From Planctomycetota bacterium (lineage in GTDB: Bacteria; Planctomycetota; UBA8742; JACQVU01; JANLHZ01): DNA of 52,570 bases. Positions 39,045 to 47,255 of the stretch are shown here, one piece after another. Every line of letters begins with the position of its first letter. The stretch's first letter is position 1. The DNA is taken from NCBI GenBank assembly GCA_024653775.1, contig JANLHZ010000105.1, positions 1-52,570 of the forward strand, read 5' to 3'. The position numbers and the translations under genes were made by a program. The notes beneath the pieces are model-generated. The model was given only the letters and a program-made list of their open reading frames with translations. It did not search any database and was not told the origin of the DNA.

Positions 39045-41585
39045 TCAATTCTCCGCGAGAATCTGCGCAATCTTCGCGAGAAGGTCCGACGGCTCATAAG
39101 GCTTCTGGATGAAACCCGCAAGGCCTTTGCCCGCGAACCTGCTCGTCGCATCCTGCTCGTTGTAGCCCGATGTCAGAAGAACCTTCACCGACTGATCGAT
39201 CATCCGGATCGAACGGAACACCTGCTCGCCGCTCATCTTCGGCAGAGTCATGTCGAGAAGCACGAGTCTGATCGCCTCGCGGTTCGCTCCGAACACGTCC
39301 ACGGCTTCCTGGCCGTCCCTTGCGAGCAGAACACGGAACCCCGCCTTCGTAAGAACCCGCTGCGCGAGAAGTCTGATCGCGACTTCGTCGTCGACCACAA
39401 GTATCGTGCCTGAGAATTTCTCGATGGCGCTCGGTTCGACCTCGACCTTCTTCGGAATCGGAGTCTTGTCCGTGCCGGGGAACAGAACCTTGATCGTCGT
39501 GCCCCTACCAGGTTCGCTGTATACCTTTATCGCGCCCTTGTGCCCGCGAATTATCCCGAGCACCGCCGCAAGCCCGAGACCTCTGCCCGTGAACTTAGTC
39601 GTGAAGAACGGATCGAAAATCTTCGCGCGGGTCTGCGCGTCCATTCCGCAGCCGGTGTCGGAAACCTCTAGATACGCGTACATTCCAGGATCGAGTTCCT
39701 CGTCGAAGTACGTGTCCTTCAGATACGATTTTTCGCAATAGAGCGAACCGGTGATCACGCTGATGATTCCCTCCTTGTCTTCGAGCGCGTCGGAGGCGTT
39801 CGTTATGAGGTTCATCACCACCTGGCGAATCTGCGACGCGTCCCCCTCGATCAGCGGCGCCTCGGTATCGCTGACGTACCTGATGGTCGCCTTCTTCGAG
39901 ATCGAAACCGAAAGCAGGTTCGTCATCTCCTTCACAAGCGTCGCGATGTTCACCGTCTCGACGAGGAACTTCCCCTTGCCGGAGTACGCGAGCATCTGAT
40001 TCGTAAGGTCCGCCGCGCGACGAGCCGCTATCTGGACCTGCTTGATTATCGGCGTCACCGCCGATTCCGCGGGCAGCTCCGAAAGCGCGAAGCTCGCGTT
40101 TCCGAGAACGCCGACGAGCAGGTTGTTGAAATCGTGCGCGATTCCACCCGCCAGCACGCCCAGGCTTTCGAGCTTCTGCGCGTACTGAATCTGCGCTTCG
40201 AGCTGCTTGCGTTCCTCCTCGGCTCGCTTTCGTTCCGATAGATCGCGGTAGAATCCGCTTATGACCTTTCGCTCGCCCAGGTTGAACGCCGCGACGGAAA
40301 TCCCCACGGGCACCACCGTTCCGTCTGAGCGAACGATCTCGTCGAACTCTTCCGCAAAACTGCCGGCCTTCGCCACGATCTCGAAAACCTTCCTGCGGCT
40401 TTCCGTGATACCCGCGGGATGAAGACTGATCTCCTGCATTCCGACGAGTTCGTCCCGCGGTCGTCCGAACAACGATTCCGCCCGGCGGTTGACGTCGAGG
40501 ATTTCCCCGGACATCGCGTCAGCTACGAGTATCGCGTCGCTCGCCGACTCGATAAGTTTGCGGTATCGCTCCTCAGATATTTGAAGCTGCTGCTCCCAGC
40601 TTTTCCGCTCGGTAATGTCCATGATGCTTCCGCGAACCAATTTCCGCCCCTCATGCCTTATAAGGACGAGATTCACTTCGCAAACCAGATCCGCCCCGGA
40701 TTTGGTCCGGTGCATCCACTCGAAAACGTTCGAGCCGTCCAGCACGGCTTTCTCGACGTTTTCCAGCACAGCGTCTGCACTCCGGTTCCCGTCTGGTTGA
40801 AATTCCGGACTGATACCCGCTGGACCCATCGATAGGAGTTCGTCTCTCGAATATTCAAAGAGCGATTCCGCTCTCGAATTCACTTCCACGAAATTCCCTT
40901 TTTCGGTGTCGAGCAGCAGCACCGCTTCCGGAGCGTGTTCGATAATGGTGCGGAACCTTTCCTCGCTCTCCCGAAGTGCCCGCTCCGCCTTTAAGCGTTC
41001 CGTCACGTCCCGCGCGACGCCGACGAGTCCCGCTACCTTCCCCCCCTCGAAGTACGGCTGCTCGTTGACTTCCAGCGTGACCGGATAGCCGTCCTTGTGA
41101 AGGATTTCCACAAGATAAGGCCTTGTCTCCACGCCGGTTTCGAGCGTGTACTCCGTATTCTGAACCACCGCCTTGTTGATTTCGGAATCCGTCAGGTATT
41201 CGGTGTAGTGGGTGCACCACTCCTCCTGCGTTCTGCCGGTGATTCGTGTCACCGACGGAGAAAGATAGTGGAACACTCCGTCCCGATCATGTCTGTAAAT
41301 GAAGTCCTTTGCGTTCGCGAGCAGCAGATCTAATTCCTGCATCGCGCCGACTCCGACTTTCCGAACGTGATCGATTTCCGCCTGTTTTCGAATCATCGCG
41401 CGAAACGCAAATGCGATAACCATCGCTTCGATCAGTCCCATCGCGAAGTATCCGACTCGTAGCGACGCTGGACTGAAGTCCTTTTCATCGAGCCAAAGTG
41501 CGACGAAAAGCGCCGACAGCGTCAGAAACGCCAGCACCGGGTAGATCACATCGCCTTTGACGTTCTTGAGTTCAACGGAGGGCAT
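39045..41585 (-). CDS. Hybrid sensor histidine kinase with three PAS domains and a receiver
   Basis: 846 residues. Two membrane helices lie at the N-terminus (VIYPVLAFLTLSALFVALWL and YFAMGLIEAMVIAFAFRAMI). Three PAS/PAC units follow, each ending in a D-I/V-T/S-E-R-K or similar step (DVTERLKAERALRESEERF, DITERKSWEQQL, DLSERKRAEEER). The HisKA phospho-acceptor is H484 in GGIAHDFNNLL. The ATPase has NLITNASDAL, DTGCGMD and GRGLGLAAVLGI. A C-terminal receiver has the acceptor D778 in LVLLDMTLPKMSGEQ. The architecture suggests intracellular or redox sensing with internal phospho-relay. No cognate regulator is adjacent, so the output is unknown. Divergent from the enoyl-CoA hydratase across a 180-bp element. 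Confidence 0.93.
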   Translation of the reverse strand: MPSVELKNVKGDVIYPVLAFLTLSALFVALWLDEKDFSPASLRVGYFAMGLIEAMVIAFAFRAMIRKQAEIDHVRKVGVGAMQELDLLLANAKDFIYRHDRDGVFHYLSPSVTRITGRTQEEWCTHYTEYLTDSEINKAVVQNTEYTLETGVETRPYLVEILHKDGYPVTLEVNEQPYFEGGKVAGLVGVARDVTERLKAERALRESEERFRTIIEHAPEAVLLLDTEKGNFVEVNSRAESLFEYSRDELLSMGPAGISPEFQPDGNRSADAVLENVEKAVLDGSNVFEWMHRTKSGADLVCEVNLVLIRHEGRKLVRGSIMDITERKSWEQQLQISEERYRKLIESASDAILVADAMSGEILDVNRRAESLFGRPRDELVGMQEISLHPAGITESRRKVFEIVAKAGSFAEEFDEIVRSDGTVVPVGISVAAFNLGERKVISGFYRDLSERKRAEEERKQLEAQIQYAQKLESLGVLAGGIAHDFNNLLVGVLGNASFALSELPAESAVTPIIKQVQIAARRAADLTNQMLAYSGKGKFLVETVNIATLVKEMTNLLSVSISKKATIRYVSDTEAPLIEGDASQIRQVVMNLITNASDALEDKEGIISVITGSLYCEKSYLKDTYFDEELDPGMYAYLEVSDTGCGMDAQTRAKIFDPFFTTKFTGRGLGLAAVLGIIRGHKGAIKVYSEPGRGTTIKVLFPGTDKTPIPKKVEVEPSAIEKFSGTILVVDDEVAIRLLAQRVLTKAGFRVLLARDGQEAVDVFGANREAIRLVLLDMTLPKMSGEQVFRSIRMIDQSVKVLLTSGYNEQDATSRFAGKGLAGFIQKPYEPSDLLAKIAQILAEN

Positions 41586-41741
41586 CGATTTGCGCGCCGC
41601 ATCGGCAGGGAGTATGATTATTAAAAGTGAATGCCACAGTTACATAGGAAAATGTACAAACATAAAAGTTGGAAGCAAAGTCATTTTTCATAACTTTAGT
41701 GCGTATAAAATGAAAGCGACACCCGACGTTTCACCGCTGTA

Positions 41742-41923
41742 AGGAGCCTGAAATTAATAAGTTGTACAAAATCGCGCTCAGATATACATCAGGTTCGATT
41801 CGCGCGAAGAAGCAAAACCGGAAGCGTAGCCATAGTTCCGGTGAGGATTTTGCGACCGCGCGCGGAGCGAAGATGACGTGAAGGTGAGATGCGAGATGTT
41901 CAACTTATTAATTTCAGACTCCT
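41742..41923 (+). repeat. 180-bp element with variable inverted arms, copy 2
   Basis: Arms 41742-41767 (aggagcctgaaattaataag...) and 41898-41923 are complementary at 24 of 26 positions. The core aligns with copies 1 and 3. Internal stems: TTCG/CGAA (41794-41797 with 41805-41808) and GCAAAA/TTTTGC (41812-41817 with 41848-41853). The second stem is GCCAAA/TTTGGC in copy 3, a compensatory change. The flanking gap 41586-42022 holds no gene. Confidence 0.9.
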
Positions 41924-42022
41924 AAGGAGGCGTTACAAATTTAGCTACAGGCTATATTCAGCTTTGTGATGGAGCTAAAATCCTGCCTGTACCACGCAGC
42001 AGATGAATATAGGAGTGGGGAT

Positions 42023-42793
42023 ATGAAATACGTTTCCTGCGAAGTTATCGATCATATTGGTTACCTGAGGATGAAAAATGGGAAATCAAACCCAATTTTC
42101 ACGGAGTTCTGTACCGAAATGAGGGAGGCTCTTGAAGAATGGGCCGCTGACGTCACTACGAGGGCCATTTGTATCACAGGCGACGTCGACCGCAAAGGCG
42201 GAGCCTTTTCCAGCGGGTTCGACGTTTTCAAGCTCGCTGAATACGATCGCGCCGAGTTTCGAGAGTTTCTGCACGAGTTTCAGAAGCTGTACCTGACGAT
42301 CTTCTCGCACCCGAATCCCACCGTCGCGGGCATTACTGGCTCCGCGATAGCAGGAGGATGCATCCTCGCGCTTTCCGCCGAATTCCGGCTCGCAGTCGAA
42401 GGCGATTACCACCTCGGACTCACCGAAATCGCCCTCGGACTACCCGTCCCCGCCGGCGCTGGGGAGATAATGAAAACCAGGATTTCAAAAAAGTACCTCC
42501 GGCAGTTCATTTTCACTGGGACTACTTATTCCCCAAGCGAGGCCTATAAAATCGGCGCCGTTAACGAAATCTATCCAAAAGATATATTCGAAGACGAACT
42601 GCATAAATTTTGTGTCAAGCTCTCCGACCTCCCCCACCTCGGCTATTCGATAACGAAAAGACTTTTCGACGACCGTCACTGCGACACCATACGCAAGCTC
42701 GACGAGGAGCGCACAGAGGAATTCCTGAACGTCTGGTTTTCATCGATCACTCAGGAGCGAGTCGAGGCGCTCCGCAGCAAGCTGAAGAAATAA
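42023..42793 (+). CDS. Enoyl-CoA hydratase/isomerase family protein
   Basis: 256 residues from ATG 42023, chosen because AGGAG lies at 42011-42015 and the product then starts MKYVSCEVIDHIGYLRM, as crotonases do; an upstream in-frame ATG at 41966 adds unlikely residues. Crotonase features: GGAFSSGFDVFKLAE, the oxyanion-hole AGITGSAIAGGCILALSAEFRLA, and the region LGLTEIALGLPVPAGAGEI, where catalytic glutamates normally lie. The exact reaction (hydration, isomerisation or other acyl-CoA chemistry) cannot be set from sequence. No other beta-oxidation gene is adjacent. A small membrane protein gene follows after 18 bases. Confidence 0.88.
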   Translation: MKYVSCEVIDHIGYLRMKNGKSNPIFTEFCTEMREALEEWAADVTTRAICITGDVDRKGGAFSSGFDVFKLAEYDRAEFREFLHEFQKLYLTIFSHPNPTVAGITGSAIAGGCILALSAEFRLAVEGDYHLGLTEIALGLPVPAGAGEIMKTRISKKYLRQFIFTGTTYSPSEAYKIGAVNEIYPKDIFEDELHKFCVKLSDLPHLGYSITKRLFDDRHCDTIRKLDEERTEEFLNVWFSSITQERVEALRSKLKK

Positions 42794-42811
42794 CGCGCGG
42801 GCGAGGCAATA

Positions 42812-43045
42812 TTGATCAGGACGGTGTTTCGATTCGTAGTTCGCGTTCTGAAAACTGTCGCGATAGTTACAAGCGTCGTTTTCACATTCCTTTGGATGGC
42901 GATTCTTTTCGCCGCGGTCGTTCCGCTGTTTTCATTCATCAGACTGCGCGACCCGCTCGGACTGCGCGCCCGCGAAGCGAAATCGTTCTGGATTCCGCGG
43001 ACCGCGCGAAGCCAGTCTCTCGAGCAAATGACCCGCTTGTCCTGA
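42812..43045 (+). CDS. Small membrane protein
   Basis: 77 residues from TTG 42812 (GAGG seven bases upstream). One long hydrophobic stretch (TVAIVTSVVFTFLWMAILFA, continuing VVPLFSF) is followed by RLRDPLGLRAREAKSFWIPR. The 'DPLGLR....SfWipR' end is reminiscent of short membrane proteins that accompany SxtJ or carbamoyltransferase genes in surface-sugar loci; this is memory-based and unproven. It faces the kinase gene tail to tail with one base between the stops. Confidence 0.6.
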   Translation: MIRTVFRFVVRVLKTVAIVTSVVFTFLWMAILFAAVVPLFSFIRLRDPLGLRAREAKSFWIPRTARSQSLEQMTRLS

Positions 43046-43046
43046 G

Positions 43047-43730
43047 CTATATTTCGCCCCGGCGCCTTCGAAGCCTCTTCCGGCTCATCTTGAACGGCCA
43101 CCATAATCTTGCGCGATGCCAGGACAGCGCGAGTTCTTTTTCAGAGTCAGTAAGCGAATCCGGTCTGTACCTCATCTTGAACTTGATCAGCCCGGAGAGA
43201 TCGATCTTTCCAAGAACTCCGAGCAGAAAATCCCTCGATACGCCAGGGCTTCCGAGGTAAATCGAAGCGCCGAAATCGATTATTCGCGGATTCCCTTCCG
43301 AGTCGACGAGAATGTTCCAACGCTGGTGCAGATCGAGATGGACCACGCCGCGGGAATGTATTTCCCGGACGATCCCGTAGAGCCGTTCGAAGAAATCCGC
43401 GTCCAGCTTCGATTCGTCCGCGCTGTGAAGCGGCGTTCCGTCGGCGAATTCGATAAGAAGCGCGTCGTCGTCGATCTTGCCGTAGGACCTTGGCACGCCC
43501 TCGACTCCGCGAAGCTTTTCGTAGACGAAGGCTTCGCGATCGAGAAGCATCCTTGCAATCGGCTTGAAAAGCGGACTCATTTTGCTGACGTCCTTCATCA
43601 CCACGCTCCCCGCGGGCGTTTCAATCCTGCTTACGACCGCGCGAAACATTCCCGGCTTTCCGAGGGTCGTTCTCGGAAGCAGCATAAGCGCTTCCCGAAT
43701 ACTTTCGTGCCTGTTCGAAGCTTCTTTCAT
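43047..43730 (-). CDS. Small protein-kinase-fold kinase (RIO / Kdo-kinase-like)
   Basis: 227 residues with a compact kinase fold: VVMKDVS (invariant Lys strand), DREAFVYEKLRGVEGVP (helix C Glu), LLIEFADGTPL (hinge), HLDLHQRWNILV near 132 (HxD...N catalytic loop) and IIDFGAS near 152 (DFG). The small size and short C-lobe are typical of lipopolysaccharide sugar kinases (KdkA, InaA) and RIO-like kinases. It probably phosphorylates a sugar or lipid of the envelope. The start overlaps the stop of the upstream membrane protein gene (ATGA), so translation is likely coupled. Confidence 0.85.
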   Translation of the reverse strand: MKEASNRHESIREALMLLPRTTLGKPGMFRAVVSRIETPAGSVVMKDVSKMSPLFKPIARMLLDREAFVYEKLRGVEGVPRSYGKIDDDALLIEFADGTPLHSADESKLDADFFERLYGIVREIHSRGVVHLDLHQRWNILVDSEGNPRIIDFGASIYLGSPGVSRDFLLGVLGKIDLSGLIKFKMRYRPDSLTDSEKELALSWHRARLWWPFKMSRKRLRRRRGEI

Positions 43731-44542
43731 TGACTAAGTTGCAGCGTCAGTAGACAAATGATCCCGGCCGGAACGACTGCCACAAGGACTTTACCGAAAG
43801 GCGACATGATCCAGCTATCTTTGGAAGGCTCCGAGGATTCCTTCTCAGGCACCGTGAGAACCAGCGCAAGTCCCGCACAAACGAGCACGAGAAGCATAAT
43901 TCCGAAGACGCCGAGAGGAACTTTTTTAAGCGCCATCGGTTTGTACTGTGCGAGCATCGTCGTGTAGTTGTCGAACATGCTGATCGGATCGCTTTTATAG
44001 CCAGCCCTGAAAGTCGCGACGGAATTCTGGGTCTTTCCATCGATGACGAGCGGAATCAAACCGTACTGCCCCGCAGCCGGCGCAAGTCTTTCCGCTCTAA
44101 CGTCCTGCTCGCCGAGGAGGTAAGTAGAATGGAAGCGCCATCCATCCGCGCCAGAATGCCTGATCCGAAAACCGAAGAGACCGTTTTTAGTGATCGTAAC
44201 TGGATTGAACCACGCCCTGAAAAATCCCGCGTTATAGGTCATTCCCGGAATCCGTTCGAATCCGGCGGTCGTGATTATTTCATTCGTATTCAGATTGTGA
44301 AGTTCGAGAAATACCGCGCCGAGATCGGAAATGTCGTCGAACGCGAGCGCCACGTCTATGCAGGTTAGCTGATTGTTATCGGGAACGAATCTTTGAACGT
44401 GTTCCAGCGTCCCCGGAGAAATAACCATTATTTTTCGAGTCATACTGGCCGGAATGGTTCGCTGCATCTTTATATCGTCCGGTTTCGAAGCGAAATACGC
44501 AAAGAAACAAGACAGTATCGATATGGTGACGGTTAATTTCAT
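43727..44542 (-). CDS. Exported/membrane protein with C-terminal two-helix anchor
   Basis: 271 residues. An N-terminal signal or anchor (VTISILSCFFAYFA) is followed by ~170 residues outside the membrane, beta-rich, with LGAVFLELHNLNTNEII, GFFRAWFNPVTITKNG and FGFRIRHSGADGW. 'F.P....ng.y.frir...' patterns occur in carbohydrate-binding or sugar-polymer proteins, but I do not recognise a family. Two helices end the protein (FGIMLLVLVCAGLALVL and KVLVAVVPAGIICLLTL). It overlaps the kinase gene by four bases (ATGA). Together with the DUF2142-like protein upstream, an envelope glycan role is plausible. Confidence 0.7.
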   Translation of the reverse strand: MKLTVTISILSCFFAYFASKPDDIKMQRTIPASMTRKIMVISPGTLEHVQRFVPDNNQLTCIDVALAFDDISDLGAVFLELHNLNTNEIITTAGFERIPGMTYNAGFFRAWFNPVTITKNGLFGFRIRHSGADGWRFHSTYLLGEQDVRAERLAPAAGQYGLIPLVIDGKTQNSVATFRAGYKSDPISMFDNYTTMLAQYKPMALKKVPLGVFGIMLLVLVCAGLALVLTVPEKESSEPSKDSWIMSPFGKVLVAVVPAGIICLLTLQLSQ

Positions 44543-44555
44543 TTTTGAAAATTAA

Positions 44556-44735
44556 GGAGGCTAAAATAAATAAATCATACAAAATCGCGCTCAGATCTGC
44601 GCCAGGTTCGTTTTGCACGAGGAAGCCAAACCGGAGTCGTAGCTATAGTTCCGTCGAGGATTTGGCGACCGAGAGCGAAACGAAAATGGTGTGAAGATGA
44701 GATGCGAGATGTATGATTTATTTATTTTAGCCTCC
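44556..44735 (+). repeat. 180-bp element with variable inverted arms, copy 3
   Basis: Arms 44556-44580 (ggaggctaaaataaataaat...) and 44711-44735 are perfect reverse complements over 25 bases. The core matches copies 1 and 2: atcgcgctcagat, ggttcgttttgcacga, gagtcgtagctatagttccg, ggtgtgaagatgagatgcga. Internal stems: TCGT/ACGA (44608-44611 with 44617-44620) and GCCAAA/TTTGGC (44625-44630 with 44661-44666). It fills the gap between two minus-strand genes. Confidence 0.92.
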
Positions 44736-44743
44736 CAAGCGTT

Positions 44744-46456
44744 TTACGGATAATACCTCGGAAGCACGTAAAAGATAACGTAACAAAGGTGCATTGTTAT
44801 CATCGCGGCTATCGATAGGCGCGCGACAATCGAACGAATGTATTTTATCGGAACCAGATACCACAGCCCCGCAGACAGAAAAAACATCTGCGCAAATATC
44901 GTAATAAAATAATATCGTCCCTGAACGTAATTGTTTTCTCCTTCGACCTTGAAATCCTGCCACCAAACGCCAAGCACCGTTATCAATATCGAAATTGCAA
45001 GGAATATTCCCGTTCGACGACTTACGATCTGCCGAAGATATGTTATCAATTTCGGCGACGCCTTAATTTCCACGGCGGCGCTCTGATTGCATCCCTCAGA
45101 TTCACTCCGAATATTTTTTTCGATCGGTTTAAACCTCCAGAATAAATAACTCGCCCGGACGAGAATTCCGAAAATCAATCCTATCAGCGCAAGATTACAA
45201 ACGGAGCGGATTCCAAGATACCATTCTCTATCGGTGAAATAGGTGTCCGTCCAACCTATGCCCGCCCAGTACCAGTCGAAATGCCTTCCGGACTGTTCGA
45301 GCGCGAACGCGTTGTTCCAGTTCTCCACGAACATCGCCGCGATGTAATTCCAGAACTGAACGATAACCGGCGAGGAGTTGGATGTAGCAGAAGACAGACT
45401 ACCCGCCACCTGCGAGCTTTGAACAGCGCGACTTTCGTCGAACCACCACCAGTAATTCATAGCGAGAACTATTATGGCGAATATCGAGCATTTAATTGTG
45501 TTCGCGAAGAAACCGGAAAATGAGCGTACTCTTCTTCTCGCCGACTCGTCTGCCGAGAAGAAATCGAATATGTACGAAAGCGCGATTGCCGAAAAGCCAA
45601 TCGGGAAACAGAGGAGTCCATTTCGCTTGGTCAGCAATATCAGTCCCGTAATTGCGCTTATTATAAATACGTCGCGCCACATCGCGCCGTTTTTGACTAT
45701 TCTGAGTCCAAACAAAATCATTATCGTGGAAAGAGTTACAAGCAAGCTGTCCGGACTGACGACGCTCATCACGTGGGAAAGCTGCGGCTGGAATACGCAG
45801 AATAGCGTTACCTGTAAATGCATTAAGCTCCAGCCAGGCGCGGCTTCCGTCGCGGCGACATAAACGGCGAAAATAAATAATAACGATAACAGAACCGAGC
45901 CTAATCTGACTGAATAGAATCTCTCGATTATGCTGCTCTCGTACGTAAGCAGATAAAACCCGCCCGAAAATAAATAATACAGCGGCGGCTGCGCGGCGAG
46001 TTCCCGTGGGTTCTGACCATCCGGACGGACCCGGCTTGACCTATCGTTGTTCAAATCCCGGATTTCCTGCTCGTGAGGTCCGGTTTCGGTGTTCGTTATC
46101 TCGATCGGCGTTTCCGCGTGCCAGATAATAGCGGAGTGCTTCGTTACTTCGCATACGCGCGAAACCTCCCTCGGGAAATAGTCCTGCGGGCCGGGAAGCT
46201 CTCCCATTTCGACGAGGTTCATCACCTGCACGAAATGATGGTGCTCATCCGCGCCCTGAAATATCGGAACGATATTCATCCACATGATCCCCTTGAAAAA
46301 AGCGAGGATCAATACTATCCGAATCACTGTTTTTTGTGCGGGATTCAACTTGCGAAACTGTCCGTGGCCAGGATGCGAAGATGGCGGCTTGCTCGAAACT
46401 ATTCTCCAGCGTCGCCAATAGTTATAGCTAAAGAATTCCAGGAAGTCGATCCGCAA
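44744..46456 (-). CDS. DUF2142-like polytopic membrane protein
   Basis: 570 residues with about ten membrane helices. After the first helix comes FQGADEHHHFVQVMNLVEMG and later ELAAQPPLYYLFSGGFYLL. A 'pDEpaHf' type acidic-His motif and 'qPPlyY' are marks of DUF2142 and related GT-C-like proteins, which are linked to lipid-carried sugar transfer in the envelope. The last quarter has VEGENNYVQGRYYFITI, the 'QGRY' motif typical of this family. The start may lie a little downstream of 46456. The gene follows the uracil-DNA glycosylase by 46 bases on the same strand and is separated from the next gene by a 180-bp element. Confidence 0.82.
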   Translation of the reverse strand: MRIDFLEFFSYNYWRRWRIVSSKPPSSHPGHGQFRKLNPAQKTVIRIVLILAFFKGIMWMNIVPIFQGADEHHHFVQVMNLVEMGELPGPQDYFPREVSRVCEVTKHSAIIWHAETPIEITNTETGPHEQEIRDLNNDRSSRVRPDGQNPRELAAQPPLYYLFSGGFYLLTYESSIIERFYSVRLGSVLLSLLFIFAVYVAATEAAPGWSLMHLQVTLFCVFQPQLSHVMSVVSPDSLLVTLSTIMILFGLRIVKNGAMWRDVFIISAITGLILLTKRNGLLCFPIGFSAIALSYIFDFFSADESARRRVRSFSGFFANTIKCSIFAIIVLAMNYWWWFDESRAVQSSQVAGSLSSATSNSSPVIVQFWNYIAAMFVENWNNAFALEQSGRHFDWYWAGIGWTDTYFTDREWYLGIRSVCNLALIGLIFGILVRASYLFWRFKPIEKNIRSESEGCNQSAAVEIKASPKLITYLRQIVSRRTGIFLAISILITVLGVWWQDFKVEGENNYVQGRYYFITIFAQMFFLSAGLWYLVPIKYIRSIVARLSIAAMITMHLCYVIFYVLPRYYP

Positions 46457-46502
46457 TCCAGCGAGTACGAAACATTCGATCGAGGTGTCCGGTGCTTTCG
46501 CG

Positions 46503-47186
46503 CTACCCGGAGGCGGCGAGAGCGTTTCGGACCTGCTCGAACACTCGGTCGAGCATCGCGTCGGTGAGCTTGCCGGTATTTATGTTATAGCGCGAGAAGT
46601 GATACGTATCGATAAGGGTCAAACCAAGGTCCGGAAAGAGATGCTCCGCGCCGTGTGCGAACTTGTAATCCGCAAGGCGCACCTTGGACCACGTCAGTTC
46701 TCTGAACGTCACAAGCGTCTGATTGTGAGCGATCGTTCCGAGCGCGAGAACCACTTTCACGTTCTTACGCATTTCAAGCTCGCGCACAAGGAACGGCCGG
46801 CAAGTTTTGATTTCCTCCGGCGTCGGCTTGTTCTCCGGAGGGACGCACTTGACCGCGTTCGTTATCGCAGCGTTCGTCAGAATCAGCCCGTCGTCCGCGG
46901 AGACGCTCACAGATTTGCTCCCGAACCCGAACTTGCAAAGTTTCTCGTACAGATAAATCCCCGCGGCATCCCCTGTGAAGGGACGGCCGGTGCGATTCGC
47001 TCCGTGAAGACCCGGCGCGAGGCCGACGATGAGCAGTTCCGCGTTCTCGTCCCCGAAAGGCGGAACCCCCTTGCAGAAATAGTCGGCGTGCTTCGATTTC
47101 GCCAACGCGCGAAACTCGCTCAGCCGCGGGCAGACCTCGCAGGCGACGATTTCGTTTGAAAGTGTTCGTAGATCGGTCGAATTCAT
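46503..47186 (-). CDS. Family 5 (UDGb) uracil-DNA glycosylase
   Basis: 227 residues. N-terminal cysteines (IVACEVCPRL) belong to the iron-sulfur cluster ligands of family 4/5 enzymes. Motif 1 is GLAPGLHGANRTGRPFTGDAAG, in which the family-5 A-P-G-x-x-G lacks the catalytic Asp/Asn of family 1. Motif 2 is TYHFSRYNINTGKLT, close to the H-P-S-x-x-N-x-x-T-G-x-L-T of UDGb. It removes uracil and other deaminated bases from DNA to begin base-excision repair. It lies between clpC and a membrane-protein gene, with a palindromic repeat at its 5' side. Confidence 0.9.
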   Translation of the reverse strand: MNSTDLRTLSNEIVACEVCPRLSEFRALAKSKHADYFCKGVPPFGDENAELLIVGLAPGLHGANRTGRPFTGDAAGIYLYEKLCKFGFGSKSVSVSADDGLILTNAAITNAVKCVPPENKPTPEEIKTCRPFLVRELEMRKNVKVVLALGTIAHNQTLVTFRELTWSKVRLADYKFAHGAEHLFPDLGLTLIDTYHFSRYNINTGKLTDAMLDRVFEQVRNALAASG

Positions 47187-47202
47187 TTCGCCAGATACAG
47201 AT

Positions 47203-47253
47203 AGTAGCGGCGCGCTTCGCGCACCCGTGCGGACGAGGACGTCCGCGCTCCCA
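47203..47253. repeat. Palindromic repeat (gcggacgaggacgtc type), copy 2
   Basis: Two hairpins: gcgcgcttcgcgc, and GCGGAC/GTCCGC in tgcggacgaggacgtccgcg. Shares 15-17 contiguous bases with 17653-17669. It occupies almost the entire gap between clpC and the glycosylase gene and may act as an mRNA-stabilising or partial terminator structure. Confidence 0.6.
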
Positions 47254-47255
47254 GA

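Noticed and set aside
29057-44735. Retron-type ncRNA as an explanation for the 180-bp elements
   Set aside because: Paired end arms and a folded core resemble an msr-msd layout, but there are three dispersed copies and no reverse transcriptase gene in the window.
29057-44735. Insertion sequence or ordinary MITE as an explanation for the 180-bp elements
   Set aside because: Terminal arms are not shared between copies and I see no target-site duplication or transposase.
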